From Hymenobacter nitidus (lineage in GTDB: Bacteria; Bacteroidota; Bacteroidia; Cytophagales; Hymenobacteraceae), in contig NZ_JAJADQ010000009.1 of assembly GCF_020447315.1 (NCBI RefSeq), forward strand, positions 124,001-188,000: a stretch of 64,000 nt of DNA, written 5' to 3'. A program made the translations under genes and the position numbers. Positions 8,168-15,672 of the stretch are shown in pieces. The notes under the pieces are model-generated. The model saw only the letters and a list, made by a program, of their open reading frames with translations, ran no database searches and had not been told where the DNA came from. Each line of letters starts with the position of its first letter. Position 1 is the first letter of the stretch.

Positions 8168-8332
8168 TATGTTTCCGCCAAACTGGGCCGAGATGATGCA
8201 AGCCGGAATTCTTGGCCTGCTGCGTTTACCAGGTTATTCACCAAGGATTTGCCGGCACCTACAGAGGAAGCCAACTCGAACATTAAAATTCCTACATCTT
8301 TATCCCGCAAATACAGCCCTCACTTACTCGTA

Positions 8333-8980
8333 ATGCATATGAAGCTATTGGCGGCCATTGGTCAGGGAATCCTGCTACTCACGGTTTTAGCCTGCTCGCG
8401 GGAGAAAGTACCGTCCGAGGAAATAGAGGGCTACAGCTTCACGCGAAGTCCCAAAGCGGCGTCGGCCCAGGAAACGGTGGGCATGATTCTGGGGCAGGTC
8501 AACGGGCAACAAGCCCGGCAGGCGGCCACCGACGGCCAAGACCATTACACGGGCATCGGGCAGGTGCAGGAGGACGGGACGGTGCAAGTAGCCCTTCCTG
8601 TCGACACCGACTATCTGGTGGTAGCCGACAGCAGTGCATTCCAGCAGGTGCTGGAGGCTCAGGCATTCGGAGCCTCCCAACCTAATGCTGCCGCCCGCAT
8701 TGATTTCAAACGCGAGTTTGTGGTGCTGCTTATTCACCCGCCCATGGCATTTTCCGGGGCTACCTTTCTCGATGGAGTGCAAGCGGAAGTAGAAGCGGAT
8801 AATACCGTGCGGCTGGAGCTGTCGACGACTCCCCTCCCAGCATCCGATCTGCAGCAAAAGGCCTATGGTCAGTACAACTACCAGGTCAGCATGTACAAGC
8901 TGGCCCGCAAAGACTTTCAACGGGCCCACATCGTCTTTGCCGGACAGGAAGAGGATGCGCCGGCCTACGTGCCGCTGTAG
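8333..8980 (+). CDS. Lipoprotein of unknown function
   Basis: The product is about 215 residues and starts at ATG 8333 or ATG 8339 (MKLLAAIGQG); both give a signal peptide with a lipobox ending VLAC. The mature protein is soluble, without membrane segments. A C-terminal region (FKREFVVLLIHPPMAFSG followed by YNYQVSMYKLARKDF) loosely recalls the PrcB-type fold found in Bacteroidota lipoproteins, but the match is weak and I would not name it so. It has no close neighbour on the same operon: a terminator precedes it and 108 nt separate it from the next gene. Confidence 0.6.
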   Translation: MHMKLLAAIGQGILLLTVLACSREKVPSEEIEGYSFTRSPKAASAQETVGMILGQVNGQQARQAATDGQDHYTGIGQVQEDGTVQVALPVDTDYLVVADSSAFQQVLEAQAFGASQPNAAARIDFKREFVVLLIHPPMAFSGATFLDGVQAEVEADNTVRLELSTTPLPASDLQQKAYGQYNYQVSMYKLARKDFQRAHIVFAGQEEDAPAYVPL

Positions 8981-9088
8981 CGCGTTAGCGCCTCAGTCGC
9001 GAAGGAAGGTCCTGGTCTAAACGGGCGGCTCCTGGATTCCCGGAAGCTGCCTTTCTATTCTATCTTTTCCGTCTTATCTACTCACGCT

Positions 9089-9673
9089 ATGCAACGCCGC
9101 TCTTTTCTGCTGCTCTGTTCCAAGAAGACCTTTATTACCACGCTGCTCGTGGCAACGGCTACCATCATAGCAGTGTGGTTTGTGGGCCTGAGGCAGGAAT
9201 GGACGCTGTTCCGGGACTCATTGGTAGCAGCTACTATTCTGACGGCCTCCTTCTCGTCGTTTCTCACCGTGAGCTTGTATGTGGGAGTGAAGCTGCGCGA
9301 TACGCTTGGCCCTATTGCCACCCGGCAGCGGCTCCTGGCGCTTCCGGAGAATTTACCGGACGTGGATTTGGCAGACCTGGACTTCGATGCGGGAGAAGGG
9401 GCCGGGATTCTTATGGCAATTCTATTCTGGCTGCTGGCAGCGGTGGTAGCCGTAGCACTGTTATGGATGTTTGCGGCCATTGCCTGGGCGGCCTTTGTTA
9501 TCTGCGCGGCTATTCTGTACTGGATATTCTTTCGGGCGCTGCGGCTGGTATTTCGCCATTCGGCCTGGTGCAAAGGCCACCTGCTGCGCAGCCTGCGCTA
9601 CAGCCTCACCTACACGGCCCTCTATCTGGGCTGGCTCTACGGGATAATTCTGCTGCTACACTACCTGCGGTGA
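9089..9673 (+). CDS. Membrane protein of unknown function
   Basis: This 194-residue protein has about five hydrophobic segments: residues 15-35, 45-67, two close segments at about 109-150, and one near the C-terminus at 175-190. A soluble loop at about 70-105 contains the acidic stretch LPDVDLADLDFD. A cluster of basic and aromatic residues lies between the last segments (FRALRLVFRHSAW). I recognise no family or catalytic motif. The gene stands alone, about 110 nt after a lipoprotein gene and 410 nt before the OmpA-like gene, within the block that splits the nuo locus. Confidence 0.55.
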   Translation: MQRRSFLLLCSKKTFITTLLVATATIIAVWFVGLRQEWTLFRDSLVAATILTASFSSFLTVSLYVGVKLRDTLGPIATRQRLLALPENLPDVDLADLDFDAGEGAGILMAILFWLLAAVVAVALLWMFAAIAWAAFVICAAILYWIFFRALRLVFRHSAWCKGHLLRSLRYSLTYTALYLGWLYGIILLLHYLR

Positions 9674-9918
9674 GGCGCTAAGGTAGGTGCCGTTCAATCC
9701 GTACTTGCTTTCTTACCCACTTTCTACTGGTCCCGCCCGACGGTATCCAACGCCCGCTTGGGGTACCTGTCCTGGGCATGCACGACCCTTCTCTTCACTA
9801 TTCGCTGCACTGGCGGCTCCTCGGAAATAGCCTCTGAACGCATAGCTGCCGCCCAGATACTGCTGTCGAGTAGAGTACCTTCTGAGAAAACAGCTGCGCT
9901 GTAACAGTCCTGGCGGCA

Positions 9919-9973
9919 CAAGCCCGCCACTCCGCTTGGTTGTTTTACACGAGCGAGCGGAGTGGCGGGCTTG
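9919..9973. repeat. Perfect 18-bp inverted repeat in a gene-poor gap
   Basis: Arms 9919-9936 and 9956-9973 are exact reverse complements around a 19-nt loop. The 410-bp gap 9674-10083 holds no convincing gene; its short frames lack start context and family signal. The hairpin is GC-rich and is not followed by a T-run on the plus strand, so a palindromic intergenic repeat or a weak terminator are both possible. Confidence 0.55.
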
Positions 9974-10083
9974 CTCTGTATCAAGCTTTTATGAATCAGG
10001 AGAAGCGTATTGCCCAAGATGCTTTATGGGTATTTTTATAAATAATTAGTTTTAAATTAGGCATGCAACTTACCATGTAGCTT

Positions 10084-11745
10084 ATGTGGCAGGATGAAAC
10101 TGTGCTCGAAGCCGCTAATTCGGCCCTTACGGAAGCTCACCTTCAACACCTGAGCGTGTCGCTCCACCAAAGCCCAACGGTCGTTCAGAATACATTCGCC
10201 CGGCTGGTGGCCTTGGTCATCCGGAGCTTGCAGGACCGGGTACGCAAGCCCAATGGCGAAGAGGCGCTCTGGACGCTGACGCGCCAGGCTCAAGAGGCGA
10301 AGCTGCTGCCCACGCTCAGTACGCTCGACCCGCACACGCACCGGGGCCGCAACCTGATGCAGGGCCTGCTCGGGGAGCGGTATGCAGACACGACCCGCCA
10401 GCTTGCGAGTACCGCTGCCCTGCCCGCAGCGGCCTTCGACCACCTGCTGGAAGTTGCCGTGGCCGCGGTATTGGGCACGCTGGGCCAACGGGCCACCGAC
10501 CAGCAGCTCGATGCGCCGGCCCTTAGCCAGTGGCTGCAGCAGCAGCCCCGGAGTGCGAATCCCGCGCCTCTGCCCCAGGCAAAACCGGCCGCGCTTCGCC
10601 CAGATTCTGACAAGGAAACGATACAGCGCTTTACCGTTGCGGGAGCTGGCACCTGGGAAAAGGTAGGCGGCGGCATCACCTTTACGCCGGGGTCCGGCGC
10701 ACCGCGCAAAAGCAGCAAAGTGCCGGGCTGGGTGTGGCTGCTGGTGCCCCTGGCCGGATTGGGCTATCTGGGCGGTCAAATGCTGGGCGGCCCGGGTCAG
10801 TCCGCAATACAGCCCGGGCAAAGCTACCCCGCGGGTACGCCGGCTATGTCGGTAGCCAATGTGGTACTGCCAACCGAAGCCGCGCGCACAGCAGCACCGC
10901 CCACCCTTGCGCCGTCATCTGAGTTGGGGAGCTCTAACGCGGCGGCTATGCCTTATACCCCGCTACCGAACCCCGAGGGCTACACTACCGGTCACGCTTT
11001 GCTGCTGACCTTACCCAATGGCAGCCGGCAGCGGGTAACAGCCCACTCGACGGAATACCGCCTCTACCGCTACCTGACTGACCCTACCCAGCAGGCCGAT
11101 TCGCTGCACCCCACGGCCGGCTGGCTTTCTGCTGACCGGGTGTATTTCACACCCGGAAAGGCTACGCTGACCCGGGAATCGCAGGAGCAGCTACGCAGGC
11201 TGGCGGCCATTCTGAAGGCTTTTCCCCAGGCTCAGATTAAGCTGGCAAGCCACGCGGCCCCCACGGGAGATGAGCAGGCAAACCAGCAGCTCAGCCAGCA
11301 GCGCGCCCGGGCCGCCATGTACGCCCTGAGCGCGCTGGGCGTAGCCAGAAGCCGGCTGCTGACCGCCGGCTATGGCACCCAGGCCCTATCTGCCACGCAT
11401 GCTTCCCCCACTGGGCTAGCGCTAAACCAACTGAGCATGCAGGTACTCAACCGGGCTATAGCAGCGGCTGTGCCCGTCAAAGCCAGAGAAGCCGCCGCGA
11501 GTGGCCGGCGCCCGGTAGCCTACACCACCCCCGCGAAACCCGGCAAAGCCCGGGAGCTGCGGCCACGGCGCACCAAAGTAGGCCGCTGGCTGCAACGCCT
11601 GGGGACGCGCATGCGGAAGAAGCGGCCCAGAAAAGCAAAGTCTCACGCGTTCATGCTGTTTGGGCCGCCGGCCGGCTGCAGGCCCATATCCGGAACCGGG
11701 AAAGCACCGATGCGACCCACTGAGGTTAGCATTTGTACTGCATGA
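10084..11745 (+). CDS. DUF937-like/OmpA-like protein with degenerate OmpA domain and basic tail
   Basis: The 553-residue protein has an N-terminal helical domain resembling DUF937 (residues 1-145), a low-complexity linker, one membrane segment near 215-238 (VPGWVWLLVPLAGLGYLGG), and an OmpA-like domain near 340-465. It is a paralog of the product at 18665-20011. The OmpA core keeps NxxLSxxRA, but the peptidoglycan-binding aspartate region reads HAAPTG instead of YTDTTG, and the usual NRRI end has become LNQLSMQVLN. A lysine- and arginine-rich tail of about 85 residues follows, which is not part of the family. The protein may have lost peptidoglycan binding or be decaying. Confidence 0.7.
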   Translation: MWQDETVLEAANSALTEAHLQHLSVSLHQSPTVVQNTFARLVALVIRSLQDRVRKPNGEEALWTLTRQAQEAKLLPTLSTLDPHTHRGRNLMQGLLGERYADTTRQLASTAALPAAAFDHLLEVAVAAVLGTLGQRATDQQLDAPALSQWLQQQPRSANPAPLPQAKPAALRPDSDKETIQRFTVAGAGTWEKVGGGITFTPGSGAPRKSSKVPGWVWLLVPLAGLGYLGGQMLGGPGQSAIQPGQSYPAGTPAMSVANVVLPTEAARTAAPPTLAPSSELGSSNAAAMPYTPLPNPEGYTTGHALLLTLPNGSRQRVTAHSTEYRLYRYLTDPTQQADSLHPTAGWLSADRVYFTPGKATLTRESQEQLRRLAAILKAFPQAQIKLASHAAPTGDEQANQQLSQQRARAAMYALSALGVARSRLLTAGYGTQALSATHASPTGLALNQLSMQVLNRAIAAAVPVKAREAAASGRRPVAYTTPAKPGKARELRPRRTKVGRWLQRLGTRMRKKRPRKAKSHAFMLFGPPAGCRPISGTGKAPMRPTEVSICTA

Positions 11746-11762
11746 CATCCGGACCTTCATAA

Positions 11763-11800
11763 ACAAAAGCGGCTCCTGAGAAATCAGGAGCCGCTTTTGT
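11763..11800. terminator. Bidirectional terminator between OmpA-like gene and sigma-linked membrane gene
   Basis: A perfect 17-bp stem (11763-11779 with 11784-11800) closes a GAAA tetraloop. A-rich and T-rich ends allow use in both directions between the convergent genes at 10084-11745 and 11804-12190. The core CCTGA-NAAA-TCAGG is shared with other terminators in this window. Confidence 0.85.
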
Positions 11801-11803
11801 TGG

Positions 11804-12190
11804 CTACTCAGTTGCTGTCGTCGGGGCCGGTTCGGCGCCGCGCCGCATCCAGGGCGGGCCGCAGCTGGCGCGCATCTTCTGCCGGAATTTCTCCTGCTCC
11901 TCCGGCGTCATACTGGCCATGCGGGTTTCCATGCGCTGTTTCCAGTCGTTCTTGTGTTTCTGCCACTTGCGGCTGAAGTTGGGCCGCCCGCCTCCGCCCC
12001 GAAAGCCGGTCAGCAGACGCGTGAGCAGCAGCAGACCTAGGGCTTGCCAGAAGCTGATGAAAGGGCCGTGGAAAAGCTCGGGGACCAGCCAGTTCCACAG
12101 CGCCCTGGTGCCAAAGCCCATAACGAGGATGAACAGGGCACCGAGGAAGGCAATTTTGAGGCCGCGCAGCAGCCAGAATTTACGATTCAT
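11804..12190 (-). CDS. Small membrane protein downstream of ECF sigma factor
   Basis: The 128-residue product has two hydrophobic segments (about residues 10-28 and 45-60) and then a strongly basic, Trp- and Met-rich cytoplasmic-type tail (WQKHKNDWKQRMETRMASM) with a TPEEQEKFRQKM helix, ending in a short Ala/Pro/Thr stretch. No family name can be given. It starts about 60 nt after the sigma factor gene on the same strand, the usual place of an anti-sigma factor or a sigma-controlled partner, but it shows no recognised anti-sigma domain. The TPEEQ helix recalls Spy/CpxP-like proteins only in composition. Confidence 0.6.
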   Translation of the reverse strand: MNRKFWLLRGLKIAFLGALFILVMGFGTRALWNWLVPELFHGPFISFWQALGLLLLTRLLTGFRGGGGRPNFSRKWQKHKNDWKQRMETRMASMTPEEQEKFRQKMRASCGPPWMRRGAEPAPTTATE

Positions 12191-12250
12191 GGGGGTGTTG
12201 CTTTTATAAAGGACGTCCGGCTGAAGGTGACCAGGCAGGACGGTCTTTTG

Positions 12251-12853
12251 TTAGTCGGTAAACAGATTCGTGTAGAGCACTTGCAGGCGCTGGCGCAGGT
12301 GCTGCACGGCGTAGTGCTTGCGCGAAATCAGGGTTTTGAGCGGCACGCCGGTTTCCTCGGCCAGCTCCTTGAAGCTCTTGCCCTCCAGCTCGTGCCACAC
12401 GAACACGTCGCGCTGGTTTTTGGGCAATTCGGCCAGGGCGTCGGCCAGGGCTTCCATCAGGGTTTCGCGCAGCAGGCGGTTTTCGGGCGCATCATCGTCG
12501 GCGGGCAGCACGTCGGCCAGCAGTAGGGAGCCTTCCTCGTTGTCGTCGGCGTAGCGCAGCATCTCCTCTTCCAGCGATGCCGTCTTCTTTTTGCGGTAGA
12601 GGTCCGTGATGCGGTTGCGGGCCACGCGGAACAGCCAGGAGGCCACTTTTTCCACGGGCTTGAGCATCCGGTAGCTTTCCACCAGCTCCCCGAAGACATC
12701 CTGCAGAATATCCTCGGCGTCGGCCGGGTCGGGTACGCGGCGGCGAATGAAGGCCAGCAGCCGACCACGCTGCTGCTGCACGGCCTCCTGAATCTGCCGG
12801 TCCTGTCCTCTCATCGTGCCTACGGGTAAGGCGTTTAGTGCAAGTGCGTCCAT
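12251..12853 (-). CDS. ECF-type RNA polymerase sigma factor
   Basis: From ATG 12853 (MDALALNALPVG) the protein has 200 residues; ATG 12814 (MRGQDRQIQ) is an alternative. Region 2 lies at about 30-100 with DAEDILQDVFGELVESY and WLFRVARNRITDLYRKKK, and region 4 at about 135-190 with LPKNQRDVFVWHELEGKS and a helix-turn-helix FKELAEETGVPLKTLISRKH. An acidic linker (about 105-125) separates them. A further upstream in-frame extension would have a Cys- and Pro-rich leader and is rejected. With the following small membrane gene it probably forms an envelope-stress or similar regulatory pair. Its signal is unknown. Confidence 0.88.
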   Translation of the reverse strand: MDALALNALPVGTMRGQDRQIQEAVQQQRGRLLAFIRRRVPDPADAEDILQDVFGELVESYRMLKPVEKVASWLFRVARNRITDLYRKKKTASLEEEMLRYADDNEEGSLLLADVLPADDDAPENRLLRETLMEALADALAELPKNQRDVFVWHELEGKSFKELAEETGVPLKTLISRKHYAVQHLRQRLQVLYTNLFTD

Positions 12854-12878
12854 TCTGACTAAACAGACGCGGAAGGCG

Positions 12879-12886
12879 GAAAAATA
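12879..12886 (-). promoter_or_regulatory. Weak -7 box for the ECF sigma gene
   Basis: The minus strand reads TATTTTTC, one change from TAnnTTTG, 25 nt before ATG 12853. No TTG element is seen at the right distance, so this is a tentative site. The rest of the 360-bp divergent gap 12854-13212 holds only this site and the nuoK -7 box. Confidence 0.3.
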
Positions 12887-13141
12887 CTTTATCGGCGCGA
12901 GAATATTTTGCGGGATATATAGCCCAGGCCGCCAGGAAAAAAGAACCGCCTGCCGAGCCCGAGCGAAGTAGCTAGCGGGCAACGGGAAGCAAGGCTGTTC
13001 CAACGCCAGCACCCGGGAGGCCGCGCTTTGCCCGGCACGACAGCCAAGTTAAATGTTTCTAATTCTTTCCGGATGGCCCTTCCCTTCGTGCGGCAACGGC
13101 CCAAACTGTACTTTTCCCTGTGTATTTACCGATTTTCAGGA

Positions 13142-13149
13142 TACCTTTG
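13142..13149 (+). promoter_or_regulatory. -7 box in front of nuoK
   Basis: TACCTTTG fits the Bacteroidota TAnnTTTG element exactly and lies 64 nt before the nuoK ATG. No clear TTG is found 17-23 nt upstream. It would restart transcription of nuoK-N after the interruption of the nuo locus. Confidence 0.55.
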
Positions 13150-13212
13150 CCAGCTAATTCACCCCAGCTGAGCTTTGCTGGGCCTCTTTGCCTTGTCCGC
13201 TGACCCCACTGC

Positions 13213-13545
13213 ATGGAACAGACCATCCCGGAAGTCATTCGCACCGTCCCGCTTGAGTATTACATATACTTCGCCACGGCGCTATTTGCCATCGGCGTAA
13301 CGGGCGTGCTAACCCGGCGCAATGCCATTATCATCTTTATGTGCGTGGAGCTGATGCTCAACGCCGTAAACGTGCTGCTGACGGCCTTTTCTGCCTACCG
13401 CTCCGACCCCAACGGGCAAATCTTCGTGTTTTTCATCATGGCCGTGGCCGCCGCCGAAGTTTCGGTGGGCCTGGGCATCATCGTGATGATTTACCGCAAC
13501 TTCCAGAATACCGACGTCAATCTGCTTAACCGTCTTAAGTGGTAA
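13213..13545 (+). CDS. nuoK: NADH-quinone oxidoreductase subunit K
   Basis: The 110-residue protein has three membrane segments and is the small antiporter-like subunit next to NuoJ in the proton arm. The conserved glutamate of the second segment is visible in FMCVELMLNAVNVLL, and a third segment has AAAEVSVGLGIIVMIYR with the second conserved glutamate. Length and motifs are normal. It is separated from nuoJ by 5.6 kb of unrelated genes and has its own promoter-like site. The gap to nuoL holds a REP-like palindrome. Confidence 0.95.
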   Translation: MEQTIPEVIRTVPLEYYIYFATALFAIGVTGVLTRRNAIIIFMCVELMLNAVNVLLTAFSAYRSDPNGQIFVFFIMAVAAAEVSVGLGIIVMIYRNFQNTDVNLLNRLKW

Positions 13546-13556
13546 TGATAACTCGC

Positions 13557-13645
13557 CTGTCATCCTGAGCAGAGCGAAGGACCTTATAGCAGTGGAGCAA
13601 CTTGTTCTGACGTCATAAGGTCCTTCGCTCTGCTCAGGACGACAG
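13557..13645. repeat. REP-like palindrome between nuoK and nuoL
   Basis: Arms 13557-13587 and 13615-13645 are reverse complements over 31 bp with a single mismatch and a 27-nt loop. The outer part reads GTCATCCTGAG and the inner part GCGAAGGACCT. It lies within an operon and has no T-run, so it is an intergenic repeat element rather than a terminator. It shares its layout with the element at 29610-29688. Confidence 0.8.
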
Positions 13646-13670
13646 ACGGTTTTCTTATAGCATACCTCCT

Positions 13671-15611
13671 ATGCAAGAAACTGTAATACCCGCGGCCAGC
13701 GCCCCTTACTCCACGCTGCTGTACGTTCTGATTCCGCTGCTGCCGTTTTTGGGTTTTCTCATCAATGGCCTGCTGAACAAAAAACTCTCGGGCACGGTGG
13801 CCGGCGCTATCAGCAGCCTGATGGTGCTGGGCTCCTTCCTGATTTCGGTGTACCTGTTCACCACCTTTCAGTACCAGTACACGGTGAAGCTCTTCGACTG
13901 GATTTCGGTCGGCTCGATGCAGATTCCCTTCTCCTACCAGATTGACCAGCTCAGCCTGATTATGCTGCTGCTCGTCACGGGCGTGGGCTTCCTGATTCAC
14001 GTCTACAGCATCGGCTACATGCACCACGACGAGAACGTGGGCAAGTTTTTCGCCTTCCTGAACCTGTTCGTGTTCAGCATGCTGGTGCTGGTGCTGGGCG
14101 CCAACTTCGTGATTCTGTTCATCGGCTGGGAAGGCGTGGGGCTCTGCTCCTACCTGCTTATCGGCTTCTGGAACAAGGACCACGGCAACAACAACGCCGC
14201 CAAGAAAGCCTTCATTATCAACCGCGTCGGTGACCTGGGCTTCCTGCTCGGCATCTTCCTGATCTACCTCACCTTCGACTCGGTGCAGTACGCCGAGGTG
14301 TTCCAGAAAGCCTCGACCCTGCAAATCGGGACGGGTGTTGTCACGGCCATTACCCTGCTGCTCTTCGTGGGCGCCATGGGTAAGTCGGCCCAGCTGCCGC
14401 TCTACACCTGGCTGCCCGACGCCATGGCCGGCCCTACCCCGGTTTCGGCCCTGATTCACGCCGCTACCATGGTAACAGCCGGTATCTACATGGTGCTGCG
14501 CTCCAACGTGCTCTTCACCCTGGCCCCCGACACGCTCCACGTCGTGGCCTGGATTGGCGGCCTCACCGCGCTGTTTGCCGCTACCATCGGTCTGGCCCAG
14601 AACGACATCAAGAAAGTGCTGGCCTACTCTACCGTTTCGCAGCTGGGCTACATGTTCCTGGCCCTGGGCGTTATGGGCTACAGCACCTCGCTGTTTCACG
14701 TCCTGACCCACGCCTTCTTCAAGGCCCTGATGTTCCTGGGCGCCGGTTCCGTGATTCACGCCATGAGCAACGAGCAGGACATTCGCCGCATGGGCGGCCT
14801 GCGCAAAGCACTGCCCATCACCTTCCTGACCTTCCTCATCGGCTGCCTCGCCATTTCGGGCATTCCGCCGTTCTCAGGCTTCTTCTCGAAAGATGAAATC
14901 CTGGAGCACGTCTACCAGCACAACAAGATTCTGTGGGGCATCGGCATGGTCACGGCCTTCCTGACGGCCTTCTACATGTTCCGCCTGCTGTTCCTGACGT
15001 TCTTCGGCGAGTTCCGTGGCACCGAGGCGCAGAAGCACCACCTGCACGAGTCGCCGGCCTCGATGACATTGCCGCTGGTTGTGCTGGCCATTCTGGCCGC
15101 CGTGGGTGGCTTTATGGGCGCCCCGATGTTCGTGGGCAAGCATTACCTCGCCGAGTATCTGGCTCCCCTGTTCACTTATTCGCAGCGCCTCAACCCTGAA
15201 GCCTTTGCCGGCGAGCTGGACCACGGCACCGAGCTGATGCTCATTGGCCTGTCGGTAGCCGCCGGGGTGCTGGGTATCCTTTTCGCCTACGTGCAGTACG
15301 TGAGCCGTCGGGTGCGCCCGGCCGAGGACGACGCTCACCGCTCCGCCCCCGAAAGCCTGGTCTACCACAAATACTACATCGACGAGCTGTACAACACCAT
15401 CTTCGTGCAGCCCGTCATGGGCCTCTCGAAGGGCCTGTACCGCTTCGTGGAGCAGGGCATCATCGACCCGATTGTGAACGGCTTCGGTCGCGTCACGCTC
15501 GGCGGCGGGCAGCTGCTGCGCTATGTGCAAACCGGCTACGTAGGCCTCTACCTGATTCTGATGGTCGTCGGTATCGTGCTGATTCTGGCGCTGAACGTCT
15601 TCCAATTCTAA
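13671..15611 (+). CDS. nuoL: NADH-quinone oxidoreductase subunit L
   Basis: This 646-residue polytopic protein is the distal antiporter-like proton-pumping subunit of complex I, with the long lateral helix at its C-terminal side. Conserved blocks include WEGVGLCSYLLIGFW near residue 150, the channel lysine region GKSAQLPLYTWLPDAMAGPT near 240, and HAATMVTAGIYMV near 265. The next conserved blocks, KKVLAYSTVSQLGYM near 320 and HAFFKALMFLGAGSVIHA near 350, are intact. The length is typical. It starts 125 nt after nuoK, the gap being filled by the REP-like palindrome, and nuoM follows after 61 nt. Confidence 0.96.
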   Translation: MQETVIPAASAPYSTLLYVLIPLLPFLGFLINGLLNKKLSGTVAGAISSLMVLGSFLISVYLFTTFQYQYTVKLFDWISVGSMQIPFSYQIDQLSLIMLLLVTGVGFLIHVYSIGYMHHDENVGKFFAFLNLFVFSMLVLVLGANFVILFIGWEGVGLCSYLLIGFWNKDHGNNNAAKKAFIINRVGDLGFLLGIFLIYLTFDSVQYAEVFQKASTLQIGTGVVTAITLLLFVGAMGKSAQLPLYTWLPDAMAGPTPVSALIHAATMVTAGIYMVLRSNVLFTLAPDTLHVVAWIGGLTALFAATIGLAQNDIKKVLAYSTVSQLGYMFLALGVMGYSTSLFHVLTHAFFKALMFLGAGSVIHAMSNEQDIRRMGGLRKALPITFLTFLIGCLAISGIPPFSGFFSKDEILEHVYQHNKILWGIGMVTAFLTAFYMFRLLFLTFFGEFRGTEAQKHHLHESPASMTLPLVVLAILAAVGGFMGAPMFVGKHYLAEYLAPLFTYSQRLNPEAFAGELDHGTELMLIGLSVAAGVLGILFAYVQYVSRRVRPAEDDAHRSAPESLVYHKYYIDELYNTIFVQPVMGLSKGLYRFVEQGIIDPIVNGFGRVTLGGGQLLRYVQTGYVGLYLILMVVGIVLILALNVFQF

Positions 15612-15672
15612 CGCTTCCTCTGGACGGCCGGCGTGGAAGATTTCCCCGGCTTCATCTGCATCTGAATAAAGT

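Noticed and set aside
8333..8980. Assignment of the lipoprotein as PrcB
   Set aside because: Only a loose resemblance in the last third was seen and no partner protease gene is nearby, so no name is given.
9674..10083. A small gene in the gap (for example the minus-strand frame 9724-10017)
   Set aside because: The frame has no family pattern, no start context and overlaps a perfect inverted repeat. I list the gap as gene-free.
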